Source: Bacillota bacterium
GTDB lineage: Bacteria; Bacillota; Dethiobacteria; DTU022
NCBI GenBank assembly: GCA_029552125.1
Contig: JAKPEE010000069.1
Span: 1 to 64,000 of the forward strand
Reading direction: 5' to 3'
Length of the DNA stretch: 64,000 bases
The translations under genes were made by a program, and so were the position numbers. Below the pieces are notes generated by a model. It saw only the letters and a program-made list of their open reading frames with translations. It ran no database searches and was not told the DNA's origin. This document shows, piece after piece, positions 8,847 to 17,726 of this stretch. Position 1 is the stretch's first letter; every line of letters begins with the position of its first letter.

Positions 8847-10070
8847 ATGAAGACAATCATGATTATCCCGGCCGGATTGTACCAGTTGCCGGCCATAATT
8901 AAAGCGAAGGGTTTGGGCTTAAGAGTAGTAACCGCAGATTATTTGCGGGATAACCCCGGGCACAAACAGGCTCACGTGTCCGAGGTTATAAGTATTGTAG
9001 ATCAAAATTCATTGCTTGATCTGGCGCGCCGGGAAAAAGTCGATGGAATATTTACAATTGCTTCTGATATCGCAGTCAAATCCGTCGGTTATATTGCCAG
9101 GGAGATGGGTTTGGTAGAAAGTATGCCCTACACCAATATTGATAAAATATGTATAAAACATCAGTTTAGAGAGCTGCAAAGGCAAAGTGGTTTACCTTTT
9201 CCTGCTTTTGTCCCGGCAAGAACTTTTGCCGAATTTAAAAGAGGGTTAAACGAAGTAGGGCTGCCTGCAGTCGTTAAGCCGTCTGACAGCTCAGGGAGTA
9301 AAGGCCTTTTTGTTATTGATCAAATTTATCCAGATGAACAATTAGCGGCCATTTATCATCAGTCTCTCTCATTTAGTAGAAATAAAATCCTCTGTATTGA
9401 ACAGTTGTTAAATGGAATACATGTCGGAGGCAGTGCTCTGGTAACAGGCGGTTCGGTTGTATTTTACCAGCTAACCAACAAATATTTAACGCAACTACCT
9501 TTGATGATTCCCACAGGTCATTCCATACCCAGCGCGTTGGAAGCAGGAACTCAAGCCGGAATCATGGCTGCCATTCAACAAGTGGTTAATTTATTGGACA
9601 TCAGGGTTGGCGCGCTAGATTTTGATATACTGGTAACAGATGAGGATATTGTAATTATTGAGATGAGCCCGCGATTGGGGGGAAACTGTATCCCTAAAAT
9701 AATTGAATATGGTACCGGGCTTGATTTAATTGAAACGGCAATTATGCTGGCCATGGGCAAACAACCAGATATTAGGGCACACAAGGCCCTACCGGTCGGT
9801 GTTCGTATCCTGGGATGCAGTAAAGCCGGAGTTGTATCCGGTTTTAAAAACCTCCAAGAGTTAAAAGAAAAATATAAAGAAAATTTAATCGAGCTCGTTT
9901 TAGATATTTCTGTTGGCTCGAGGGTGTCAAGGTTTACCAATGGCTCTTTTAGAATAGGCCATATTATTTGTAAAGCATCATCTCTAAAAGAGCTGGATTC
10001 TTTGTTGGATAAAATCGAAAAAGAGCTACAGATCACTGTAGGTGGCCGCGCCGATTCTACATCCAATTAA
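8847..10070 (+). CDS. ATP-grasp domain ligase
   Basis: A 407-residue ATP-grasp protein of the biotin-carboxylase/carbamoyl-phosphate-synthase-like type. The start region KTIMIIPAGLYQLPAIIKAK forms the first strand; core motifs are GLPAVVKPSDSSGSKGLFVI, the strand with CIEQLLNG, and the metal-binding IIEMSPRLGGNCIPKIIEYG. The C-terminal region resembles the third domain of these ligases. ATG 8847 is chosen because the upstream extension overlaps the GNAT gene and AAAGGAC lies just before it. The protein is only distantly similar to the ATP-grasp gene at 1.3 kb. It may attach an amino acid or other carboxylate to the amino sugar made by the following aminotransferase; that is inference. Confidence 0.85.
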   Translation: MKTIMIIPAGLYQLPAIIKAKGLGLRVVTADYLRDNPGHKQAHVSEVISIVDQNSLLDLARREKVDGIFTIASDIAVKSVGYIAREMGLVESMPYTNIDKICIKHQFRELQRQSGLPFPAFVPARTFAEFKRGLNEVGLPAVVKPSDSSGSKGLFVIDQIYPDEQLAAIYHQSLSFSRNKILCIEQLLNGIHVGGSALVTGGSVVFYQLTNKYLTQLPLMIPTGHSIPSALEAGTQAGIMAAIQQVVNLLDIRVGALDFDILVTDEDIVIIEMSPRLGGNCIPKIIEYGTGLDLIETAIMLAMGKQPDIRAHKALPVGVRILGCSKAGVVSGFKNLQELKEKYKENLIELVLDISVGSRVSRFTNGSFRIGHIICKASSLKELDSLLDKIEKELQITVGGRADSTSN

Positions 10071-10191
10071 TTATGGAGAAATACACAAAGTGAAGATATC
10101 ATAATTATATTTCCGGATTCCTTGTCAAAAAGAAGGTAATTAGTCAAATTTTATCGTATTATAGCATGAAAATGATAAGGACTGATCGAAG

Positions 10192-11379
10192 ATGCATATT
10201 CCTTTTAACCGGCCTTATTTTTCCGGGAAAGAGCTGGAATACATTCAACAGGCCGTTGAAAAAGGACATCTCTCCGGTAACGGGGATTTTACTAAGAGTT
10301 GCCAGACCTGGCTCAAAGAGAAGACAGGCTGCCGCAAGGCTCTGCTGACACATTCGTGTACGGCCGCCCTGGAGATGGCGGCTCTACTGGCCGGAATCGG
10401 CCCCGGTGACGAGGTGATTATGCCTTCATTTACTTTTGTATCCACCGCCAATGCTTTTGTTTTGCGCGGTGCCGTCCCGGTGTTTGTTGACATACGGCCT
10501 GATACCATGAATATCGATGAAACACAAATCGAGCGCGCCATTACGGCAAAAACCAGGGCCATCGTCCCCGTCCACTACGCCGGGGTTTCCTGCGAGATGG
10601 ATACGATTATGGACATTGCCGCCAGATACGGCTTGCTGGTAATTGAAGATGCCGCCCAAGGCCTGATGTGTACTTACAAAGGACAACCCTTGGGCCGCCT
10701 TGGCCATTTTGGCGCCATTAGCTTTCACGAGACCAAAAATATTATCTCAGGCGAAGGAGGCGCTCTCCTGGTCAATGATGATCGTTTTATTGAGTGCGCA
10801 GAAATAATCTGGGAGAAAGGCACTAACCGCAACAAATTCTTTCGGGGTGAGGTTGACCGGTATTCATGGGTAGATGTGGGATCCAGTTACCAGCCCAGTG
10901 AGATTATCGCGGCTTTCCTGTACGCCCAGATGGAAAAAGCCGAAGAAATTACTGAAAAAAGGAGGCGTATTTGGCAACAATACTACCAGGGCTTGAAACA
11001 GCTGCAACTTAAAGGATACATAGATATACCGGTGGTTCCTCGCGATTGCTCTCACAACGGGCATATGTTTTATATCAAGACAAAAGGCCTGGCCGAGAGG
11101 ACATCGCTCATAGACTACTTGCGGAAAAATAATGTGCACAGCGTATTTCATTATGTTCCGCTGCACAGCTCCCGGGCCGGGTTGCTTTTCAGCAGGTTTA
11201 GCGGAGAAGACAGGTATACTACCAGGGAAAGCGAGAGGCTGTTGAGGCTTCCGCTGTACGGCCTGATGGAGGACGAATGCGTAGAAATGATCATTGGCTT
11301 GATCAGGCAGTTCTATAATACTGCACAGGACAGCCCAGGGGTCATGCGGGGAGCAATTAGCCCGTCCACAGCCGGGTAG
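10192..11379 (+). CDS. rffA: dTDP-4-amino-4,6-dideoxygalactose transaminase (WecE/RffA-type)
   Basis: A 395-residue DegT/DnrJ/EryC1 PLP aminotransferase. The opening IPFNRPYFSGKELEYIQQAV, the HSCTAALEMAALL segment, EDAAQG and FHETKNIISGEGGA match the RffA/WecE subfamily closely. The PLP lysine is K182 in ETKN, where E. coli RffA has K181. The reaction would add an amino group from glutamate to a dTDP-4-keto-6-deoxyhexose, giving dTDP-Fuc4N or a related amino sugar. The keto substrate could come from RfbB encoded at 31.8 kb. It is followed by a NeuD-type acyltransferase, which would acylate the new amine. A 121-base AT-rich gap precedes it. Confidence 0.88.
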   Translation: MHIPFNRPYFSGKELEYIQQAVEKGHLSGNGDFTKSCQTWLKEKTGCRKALLTHSCTAALEMAALLAGIGPGDEVIMPSFTFVSTANAFVLRGAVPVFVDIRPDTMNIDETQIERAITAKTRAIVPVHYAGVSCEMDTIMDIAARYGLLVIEDAAQGLMCTYKGQPLGRLGHFGAISFHETKNIISGEGGALLVNDDRFIECAEIIWEKGTNRNKFFRGEVDRYSWVDVGSSYQPSEIIAAFLYAQMEKAEEITEKRRRIWQQYYQGLKQLQLKGYIDIPVVPRDCSHNGHMFYIKTKGLAERTSLIDYLRKNNVHSVFHYVPLHSSRAGLLFSRFSGEDRYTTRESERLLRLPLYGLMEDECVEMIIGLIRQFYNTAQDSPGVMRGAISPSTAG

Positions 11380-11449
11380 AGGAAACAAGGAAGTTTGCGA
11401 AGGCTTTAAAGATTCACCGGTACTTATTTTACGGAGAGCGGATATCTCA

Positions 11450-12091
11450 ATGAAGAACCTGGTCATCTACGGCAAATTGTATCTCGATATCATCAAATTA
11501 GTGGACGCCATAAACAGGGCTGAACCAACCTGGAACATACTGGGCTTTTTGGATGATAATAATGAAACCCATGGCGAGATCGTGATGGGCTACCCGGTTT
11601 TAGGAGGACATGAAGCCATTCCCGGATTAATGGAAGGCGGAAATACCTTTTTTTTTAGCAATGTAACCGGTCACTGGACCAAGAGCCAGTTTATTGCGGG
11701 AATACTGGATTCTTACGGCTGCCGGGTGCCCAATTTGATTCATCCGTCCATCGATATGAATTATGTGAAGATCGGGCGCGGGTGTATTTTACCGGAAGGA
11801 TGTGTCGTGGGGAGCAATGCTACAATAGGGGACTTTGTTTCTGTTCGCCTGAGGTCGCTAATCAGCCACGATGTTTGCATTGAAGATTTTACGTTTATCG
11901 GTCCGGGTGTAACCATCGGCAGCAATGCGGTGATTAAGCGGGGCAGTTTCATCGGCGCGGGGGCTACGGTAATGCTAAACAGGGTTGTTGGCGAATACAG
12001 TGTTGTTGGCGCCGGCGCTCTGGTCGCCAGGGATGTCCCCCCTGGCGAAACGGTGGCCGGCGTACCGGCAAGAGTAATCCAAAAAAAATAG
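11450..12091 (+). CDS. NeuD/PglD-type sugar O/N-acyltransferase (left-handed beta-helix)
   Basis: A 213-residue protein with the PglD/NeuD layout: an N-terminal Rossmann-like nucleotide-sugar-binding domain (LVIYGKLYLDIIKLV, ILGFLDDN) and a C-terminal hexapeptide-repeat left-handed beta-helix from about residue 95 (IGRGCILPEGCVVGSNATIG, TIGSNAVIKRGSFIGAGATV). Family members transfer acetyl from acetyl-CoA to 4-amino sugars or sialic acids. It directly follows the sugar aminotransferase, so N-acylation of the dTDP-4-amino sugar is the likely role. The canonical glycine-rich first loop is degenerate (YGKLY), which leaves cofactor or substrate details open. Confidence 0.82.
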   Translation: MKNLVIYGKLYLDIIKLVDAINRAEPTWNILGFLDDNNETHGEIVMGYPVLGGHEAIPGLMEGGNTFFFSNVTGHWTKSQFIAGILDSYGCRVPNLIHPSIDMNYVKIGRGCILPEGCVVGSNATIGDFVSVRLRSLISHDVCIEDFTFIGPGVTIGSNAVIKRGSFIGAGATVMLNRVVGEYSVVGAGALVARDVPPGETVAGVPARVIQKK

Positions 12092-12104
12092 CATTGGAGC
12101 CAAG

Positions 12105-12938
12105 ATGAAGAAGCTGATTATTAATTTTACGCCCACGGGGATGATCCCGACCAGGGAGATGACCCCTTATGTTCCCCAAACTCCACAAGAGATTGCTTCG
12201 GAAATATTGCAGTGTGCCGGGCTGGGCGCGTCAATGGCCCATATCCATGCCAGGGACGAAACAGGAAAAAACACCTACAAAAAAGAGGTGTTCAGAGAAA
12301 TCATTGCCCGGGTCAGGGAAATAAACAAGGAAATGGTAATTGTTGTCACCACCAGCGGCAGAAGCTACACGGAGTTTGCGGAACGGGCCGAGGTGCTGGA
12401 TCTGGATGGAGATGTAAAGCCGGACATGGCCAGCCTGACGCTGGGTTCTGTAAACTTCAATAAAATTGCCAGCCCTAACCCTCCGGAAATCATACAAAGG
12501 CTGGCCGGCAAAATGAGAGAAAAAGGTATAAAACCCGAGCTGGAAATATTTGACCTGGGGATGGTGAACTACGCCCACTACCTGATCAGGAAAGACCTGA
12601 TTGAACCGCCCTATTATTTCAACATTATCCTGGGTAATATTGCCTCCGCCCAGGCGAAACTGCTTCACCTGGGGTTAATTGTTTCCGAGCTGCCGGATGA
12701 TTCGATCTGGTCTGTTGGAGGCGTCGGTTCGTGGCAAAAAACGGTTAATGCGATTGGGGTTGTATCCGGTGAAGGAGGCGTACGGGTGGGGCTTGAAGAT
12801 AATATTTGGTATGATGACGCCCGGACTATTTTAGCGACCAATGCCATGCTGGTTGAGCGTGTAGCCAAGCTGGCGGCGCTGATTGGACGTCCCCTGGCCA
12901 CCCCAAGAGACGTACGGTGCATGCTGAAACTGGCATAA
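12105..12938 (+). CDS. BKACE family beta-keto acid cleavage enzyme (DUF849)
   Basis: A 277-residue protein of the BKACE family (3-keto-5-aminohexanoate cleavage enzyme, Kce). Zinc ligands appear as H46 and H48 in AHIHARDETG, the same positions as in characterised Kce. Family enzymes condense a beta-keto acid with acetyl-CoA to give acetoacetate and a new acyl-CoA. It starts 13 bases after the acyltransferase gene, with GGAGC before the ATG. Placement in a sugar-modification operon is unusual; one reading is that it supplies the acyl-CoA donor for a non-acetyl side chain on an amino sugar. That is inference from position only. Confidence 0.85.
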   Translation: MKKLIINFTPTGMIPTREMTPYVPQTPQEIASEILQCAGLGASMAHIHARDETGKNTYKKEVFREIIARVREINKEMVIVVTTSGRSYTEFAERAEVLDLDGDVKPDMASLTLGSVNFNKIASPNPPEIIQRLAGKMREKGIKPELEIFDLGMVNYAHYLIRKDLIEPPYYFNIILGNIASAQAKLLHLGLIVSELPDDSIWSVGGVGSWQKTVNAIGVVSGEGGVRVGLEDNIWYDDARTILATNAMLVERVAKLAALIGRPLATPRDVRCMLKLA

Positions 12939-13046
12939 TTTTTTACATATGGTTAGCCGAACAGCAAACGATTTTTTCTAGTAAAATATAACTTGCTTTT
13001 CAGGTTTCGTCCAAGGAACTACATGATGATAAAGGCAGTTGATTAG

Positions 13047-13736
13047 GTGAAGGTTGCTATCCTCCAGTCAAACTATATACCCTGGAAAGGTTATTTTGAC
13101 ATCATCAACGACGTGGATCTGTTTATTTTTTATGATGACGTGCAGTATACGACTCGTGATTGGCGTAACCGAAACAAGATCAAAACTGACCGGGGAACGA
13201 AGTGGTTAACGGTGCCAGTGGGCAAAAGCTCTAATCGTTTGATCTGCGATGTGGCGATTGACGACAGGGATTGGGGCATACGGCATTGGAAAACTTTACA
13301 ACAATACTATGCCAGGGCGCCTTTTTTCGAGCTATACCGTAAGACTTTGGAAAACATGTACCTTCATACAAAATGGTCTTCATTATCAAACCTGAACCAA
13401 TCGTTAATCAAGTGCATCGCTGAAATACTGAAAATCCGCACTGATTTTAAAGATTCCCGCATTTTTAAAGCCCAGGGGAAGAAAAGCGAGCGACTCATTG
13501 ATATATTAACCAAGGTTAATGCAGATGTTTACCTGACCGGGCCTTCAGCCAGAAGTTATCTGGATGAGAAACTTTTCAGAAAGGCCAATATCGAAGTAAT
13601 TTATAAAGATTATTCCGGTTACCCGGAATATCCCCAGTTTTACCCTCCCTTTGTGCATGAAGTAACCATTCTTGACTTGCTTTTCCATGTCGGTCCTGAA
13701 GCTCCTGATTATATCTGGGGCTGGCGCAGCCACTAA
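13047..13736 (+). CDS. WbqC-like family protein
   Basis: A 229-residue protein with the WbqC family opening KVAILQSNYIPWKGYFDIIN and the conserved FYDDVQYTTRDWRNRNKIK block, followed by LTVPV. WbqC-like proteins occur widely in O-antigen and capsule clusters and have been associated with amino-sugar or amino-acid modification, but the reaction is not firmly established. The GTG at 13047 gives the family-typical start; a weak AGG lies upstream. The family and length fit an intact gene. Confidence 0.88.
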   Translation: MKVAILQSNYIPWKGYFDIINDVDLFIFYDDVQYTTRDWRNRNKIKTDRGTKWLTVPVGKSSNRLICDVAIDDRDWGIRHWKTLQQYYARAPFFELYRKTLENMYLHTKWSSLSNLNQSLIKCIAEILKIRTDFKDSRIFKAQGKKSERLIDILTKVNADVYLTGPSARSYLDEKLFRKANIEVIYKDYSGYPEYPQFYPPFVHEVTILDLLFHVGPEAPDYIWGWRSH

Positions 13737-13761
13737 TTTCTTGAGGAAGGCGGCGATAGGT

Positions 13762-13992
13762 TTGCAGAGTAACCTGGAAGCCCGGTTGTTTGAGGGGACC
13801 GGCCCGGCCTGCATTATCGCCGAAGCCGGTCCCGATCACAACGGCGACATCGCCAGGGCCAAAGCTGAACATCTTAAAGTCGTCCGGCCCGGGGGAGGAA
13901 TCTCACCGGGCCGGCTGCCGGCTTTGCCCGGAAAGAAAGCGGCGGTGGAGCTGGAAGAAGGCAGCATTATAGCCTGGACCGATCTGCAGTAG
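13762..13992 (+). pseudogene. neuB-like nonulosonic acid synthase with large internal deletion
   Basis: The 76-codon frame joins both ends of a NeuB/LegI/PseI-type synthase. Residues of about 9-35 carry the N-terminal TIM-barrel start (ACIIAEAGPDHNGDIARAK; normal form I-A-E-A-G-x-N-H-N-G). The sequence then jumps to the C-terminal antifreeze-like (SAF) domain (VVRPGGGISP, LPGKKAAVELEEGSIIAWTDL). About 250-270 residues of barrel, including the catalytic core, are absent, without a frame break. The normal family length is about 340. The TTG at 13762 follows GATAGG. The product cannot be a working synthase. Confidence 0.75.
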
Positions 13993-14014
13993 CAAAACGA
14001 AAGAGGTGACAGCG

Positions 14015-14755
14015 ATGCCGGTTACAACAGCGATTATACAGGCCAGGATGGGTTCGACCCGGCTGCCCGGTAAAGTAGCCATGCTGCTCGGCGACAGGCC
14101 GGTTTTGGCCCATGTCATCGAAAGGTGCTGCCATGCCGGGAAAGTCGAACAGGTCATTGTGGCCACCACGGGGCTCCCGGAAGATGATCGTGTTGTGCAG
14201 ATAGCCAGGGATAACAATGTTGGATTCTACCGGGGCAGCGAGGATGATGTGCTTTCCCGCTATTACCATGCCGCGAGGCGCTTTCAGGCCGACCCCATCG
14301 TCAGGATTACCGCCGATTGCCCTTTACTGGATCCCTCGCTGATTGACCGGGTCATACAGTTAAAAGAAGAAACAGGGGCCGATTACGCCTCCAATACCGT
14401 GGAAAGAACATTTCCCCGGGGGGTTGATGTATCCGTTTTTTCATTTGCAACTCTTGAAAAAATGCATCAACTGGCTAAAGAAAGCTGGCAAAGGGAGCAT
14501 GTAACCCCATTTATCAAAGATAATCCTCATATGTTTTCCCGGGCCAACCTGAGCGCCTGGGGCAGGCTGCGCCGCCCCGATTTACGCATCACCATCGATA
14601 CCGAAGAAGATTTGATGCTGATCAGGGCTATTTATCACTTTCTGGGGAAGCGCAGTTTCCAACTGGAAAATATTATCGCCTTGCTGGAGGAGCAGCCGTG
14701 GCTGCCCTATATCAACAGGCATATCCGGCAAAAAGGAGAAAACTCCCCTCCCTGA
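14015..14755 (+). CDS. SpsF/cytidylyltransferase-type family protein
   Basis: A 246-residue protein with the nucleotidyltransferase-fold start TTAIIQARMGSTRLPGKV and later RITADCPLLDPSLID, characteristic of the SpsF/NeuA-like cytidylyltransferase family. SpsF acts in Bacillus spore-coat polysaccharide synthesis; relatives activate sugars such as nonulosonic acids with CTP. ATG 14015 is chosen because AAGAGGTGA ends five bases upstream; a GTG at 14006 lies inside that site. The gene follows the deleted neuB-like pseudogene by 22 bases, so its original pathway partner may be lost. Confidence 0.85.
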   Translation: MPVTTAIIQARMGSTRLPGKVAMLLGDRPVLAHVIERCCHAGKVEQVIVATTGLPEDDRVVQIARDNNVGFYRGSEDDVLSRYYHAARRFQADPIVRITADCPLLDPSLIDRVIQLKEETGADYASNTVERTFPRGVDVSVFSFATLEKMHQLAKESWQREHVTPFIKDNPHMFSRANLSAWGRLRRPDLRITIDTEEDLMLIRAIYHFLGKRSFQLENIIALLEEQPWLPYINRHIRQKGENSPP

Positions 14756-14947
14756 GGGAAGCCGGGCTTTAACATTACTGCACGGTGCAAAACGACGCGT
14801 CATTTTCTACGCTCCATGGCGGCGCTCCGTGTCAACACTAAGAGGAATAAATTAATCAGTAACGAATAACAAAATGGTAACCCGGGAAAAGAAGAACCGG
14901 GAGATGTATGCCGTGATTTATTGTAGATAAGCTGGGAGTTATAGCCA

Positions 14948-15490
14948 ATGATCAAATCCAACAATACCGGTATCCCTGCCGGGGGATGCTCTGGCAGGGC
15001 CGCTGCAGCCCGGTTTATCCTTCTCGGGATCCTCATCGGCGCGATCCTGGCCAACGTGTCCCAGTTTCCGGCCATCGAATGGAATATCCAGCCGGTGGTC
15101 AGAAACTATGGTCCCGGCCTGGTTGAAATTGGCCAGGATTCACGCTATGCGCCATATCTTACTCTTTCACAGAGAGCCCCCGGAGCCACGATCCTGCTGC
15201 CCGAAGGGGATTCGCTGAACGTGGAATGTTTATATGCATTCGCCAGGGCCGGCAAAGTAGAAAGCCTGGCCTACAACGCGGCTACTTTTGCCGGCGCATA
15301 TGACCCGTCAGGCGATGCGGTGGCCCTCGGCGAGGGGATTACCCAACAGAACCGTAAAGAAGAAATGGCCCTGGCTTTAAAGGAGGAGGGAGCTGCAGCT
15401 CTTCTGGTTGTGTTGAACCGGAATGGGGTCTGGTACCTGGTTGATGCCGCCCTGCTCCCGCCCGGCGCCCTTGAGGAGATAACCCGATGA
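14948..15490 (+). CDS. Hypothetical protein with one N-terminal membrane segment
   Basis: A 180-residue protein I do not recognise. A hydrophobic stretch at about residues 19-36 (ARFILLGILIGAILANV) suggests a membrane anchor or uncleaved signal, with the remainder outside the cell. The exported part is mixed alpha/beta with no cysteine pair or obvious catalytic motif. Its stop overlaps the following membrane-protein start in an ATGA arrangement (15487-15490), so the two are probably translated together and may function as a pair. The 192-base gap before it, 14756-14947, shows no gene. Confidence 0.6.
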   Translation: MIKSNNTGIPAGGCSGRAAAARFILLGILIGAILANVSQFPAIEWNIQPVVRNYGPGLVEIGQDSRYAPYLTLSQRAPGATILLPEGDSLNVECLYAFARAGKVESLAYNAATFAGAYDPSGDAVALGEGITQQNRKEEMALALKEEGAAALLVVLNRNGVWYLVDAALLPPGALEEITR

Positions 15491-16926
15491 CCGTTGAATT
15501 GATCAGCGTAACGGCGGTGCTGGCGGGAGGGACAGCCCTTGTCTTCGCCCTGGGTATCCGCGGCTGCGCTTTGCCGGCCCTCGGACTGGTCGCGGGGTTG
15601 GCCCTGCAGATCATCTGCGGTGCCATCCAGGTCGTGACCGGCCTGCCAACCACGCCCGCGCTGACCCTGACGCTGGTGGTGCTCCTGCCTGCCGGCTGGT
15701 GGATCTGGAGCGGCCGCCGCAATAACGGACTCGCTGTGCCGGTCAAGACGGTTTTGGCAGTGCTGTTGCTGGTGGTCGTTGTTGTAATCGCACTCTACGG
15801 GGCAGGGCTGGTGAACCTGACCCCGGATTCATACCAGTATTTGTCCACCGGTTCGCTGCTGGAGAGCGGTCACCTTGACGCCGCCCCGCCGGAAAGGCTG
15901 CTGGAGCGCTCGCTGGCTGTGCCCTTGATCCACGCGCCGGCCAACCTGGCCGGAGCGTTTTACCTGCGCTCAATTACGCCGCTGCTGGCGCTGGCCGCGC
16001 TTATCACCCTGGGATGGATCTGCCGGGAAGGCCTGCGGGTCTCCCTGGAGGATTCCCACCTCATTTTTTATTTCAGCGCCGCGGCAGTGCTCTGGATTTT
16101 ATCCAGCCACCGCTTTGTTTACCATGCTTTTTATGTGAACGGGCACACCCTGAGCGCCGTTTTACTTCTGCTCCTGGCAGGCTGCGGCTGGCTCTATGCC
16201 CGCGGCGCCGCCCTGCCGCCGCGGGCCCTGTTCATCATGCAGCTTCTGGCCATACCGGCCCTGGCGGTCACCCGGCCGGAGGGGTCGCTACTGGCTGGAC
16301 TCGCCCTGCTGCCGGTACTGGTATCTGCAAAATATCCCTGGAAGCAGCGAGCCGCGCTGCTGCTGGCCTGGGGACTTTCCACCGGCGCCTGGCACGGTTT
16401 CCTCTGGCAAAAATTTATAGATGCAGGCCAGGCCGCGCCGGAGGCGGTGGTTTACATGTCCGTTCTCGGCGCTGCCGCCATCATGGCGGCTCCTGTTCTC
16501 GCCTGGCGGCAGGTGGAGCGGCGCTCAACCGGTATACTCATCCTGGCGGAAACCGGCCTCTGGCTGGCCCTGGTGGTCATGGCTGCCGGGAACCCCCGGC
16601 TCCTTTACCGGAGCGCCCTGGCAACGATACAGAACCTGGCCCTTGACTCCGGCGGTTGGGGCGTATTCCCGGTTCTCCTGGGAGCGCTCCTGGTTGCCGT
16701 GCTGGCCTTTACCGATATTCCGGACCGGGTTTATTTGCGCTTCCCGGTGACCGCTTTTATCCCCCTGGCGTTTATGTTAGCTTATTTTAGAGAAGGCAGC
16801 TACCGCGTCGGACCGGGCGATTCGTTAAACCGGATGCTCCTTCATATCATGCCCCTGGCCATCCTGCTGGTCGTTTCAGCCGCTGCCTCCCCATACTGGG
16901 GTTTACCTAGAAAAAACAGGAAGTGA
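15487..16926 (+). CDS. Polytopic membrane protein, possible GT-C glycosyltransferase
   Basis: A 479-residue protein with about twelve hydrophobic segments. Between the second and third helix groups is a periplasmic-type loop with TPDSYQYLSTGSLLESG, which recalls the first acidic loop of GT-C enzymes (a D preceding a Y-rich patch) but lacks a clear D-E pair. I cannot assign a family. It is coupled to the preceding anchored protein by a 4-base overlap and is followed after four bases by the ABC permease. GC content is visibly higher than in the ABC genes that follow. Confidence 0.6.
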   Translation: MTVELISVTAVLAGGTALVFALGIRGCALPALGLVAGLALQIICGAIQVVTGLPTTPALTLTLVVLLPAGWWIWSGRRNNGLAVPVKTVLAVLLLVVVVVIALYGAGLVNLTPDSYQYLSTGSLLESGHLDAAPPERLLERSLAVPLIHAPANLAGAFYLRSITPLLALAALITLGWICREGLRVSLEDSHLIFYFSAAAVLWILSSHRFVYHAFYVNGHTLSAVLLLLLAGCGWLYARGAALPPRALFIMQLLAIPALAVTRPEGSLLAGLALLPVLVSAKYPWKQRAALLLAWGLSTGAWHGFLWQKFIDAGQAAPEAVVYMSVLGAAAIMAAPVLAWRQVERRSTGILILAETGLWLALVVMAAGNPRLLYRSALATIQNLALDSGGWGVFPVLLGALLVAVLAFTDIPDRVYLRFPVTAFIPLAFMLAYFREGSYRVGPGDSLNRMLLHIMPLAILLVVSAAASPYWGLPRKNRK

Positions 16927-16930
16927 CGCG

Positions 16931-17707
16931 TTGAAGGATTATTTAAAAGAGATAGGAAAGAGAAAGGATTTACTATTCTATCTGGTTACCTCCGGGCTCA
17001 AGGCGGAACACCGCAACAGCTTTTTGGGTTATTTCTGGTGGCTGCTCGATCCTCTTCTGAACGTGGCCATTTACTACTTCGTAGTGGTCATTATATTTAA
17101 ACGCGGCGGCCCAAATTTTGGGCCTTACCTGGTCGTCGGCATGATCATCTGGCGCTGGGTTAATACAACAATCAGAAGATCGGCAGTAGCCATAGTCTCT
17201 CAAGCAGGAATTATAGCCCAGATTAATCTTCCCAAGGTAATTTTCCCATTCGGCATCGCCTTGTCTCAGCTAATTAACTTCGGGTTCGGCCTGGTTGTAA
17301 TCGCCATATTCTTGCTCTTTCTGAAAATAGTACCGGGAGTGGAGCTGGCCTGGCTGCCGGTAATCGTGTTAGTCAATCTTCTCTTTTTACTGGCCATAGC
17401 CATGATACTGTCCTTCATCGGCGTTTTTTTTCGAGATATAGATAACCTGGTTGGACACCTGTTGCGCTTGTGGTTTTTCGCTTCGCCGGTGATCTGGGAA
17501 AGCCGGAACTTTCCAGAAAAGATAAACTGGTTAATTCAACTAAATCCGTTGGCTCATTTTTTGACGGCGTACCGTAATATTTTTATTTTCCATGCTGCTC
17601 CTAACATCGGCCCATTATTGGCTATTGGCGCTGCTTCCCTGGTTGTGATAGTCCTTATGTTAATTATCTTCAATAAACATGAGCATAAAATAATTAAAGT
17701 ATTGTAA
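16931..17707 (+). CDS. wzm: Polysaccharide ABC transporter permease (Wzm/TagG-type)
   Basis: A 258-residue ABC-2-type permease with about six membrane helices. The N-terminal cytoplasmic stretch leads into GLKAEHRNSFLGYFWWLLDP, the hallmark of Wzm/TagG/KpsM export permeases. Family role: exporting an undecaprenyl-diphosphate-linked polysaccharide or teichoic acid across the membrane with a Wzt/TagH ATPase. The TTG at 16931 gives the conventional N-terminus; the four-base gap to the previous gene argues for coupling. The ATPase gene begins 19 bases downstream. Confidence 0.9.
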   Translation: MKDYLKEIGKRKDLLFYLVTSGLKAEHRNSFLGYFWWLLDPLLNVAIYYFVVVIIFKRGGPNFGPYLVVGMIIWRWVNTTIRRSAVAIVSQAGIIAQINLPKVIFPFGIALSQLINFGFGLVVIAIFLLFLKIVPGVELAWLPVIVLVNLLFLLAIAMILSFIGVFFRDIDNLVGHLLRLWFFASPVIWESRNFPEKINWLIQLNPLAHFLTAYRNIFIFHAAPNIGPLLAIGAASLVVIVLMLIIFNKHEHKIIKVL

Positions 17708-17726
17708 TAAAACCCGGCGGTGCGTT

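Noticed and set aside
9575-10066. 163-codon minus-strand frame over the second ATP-grasp gene
   Set aside because: Antisense to a well-supported ATP-grasp gene, Ser/Pro-rich, no ribosome site.
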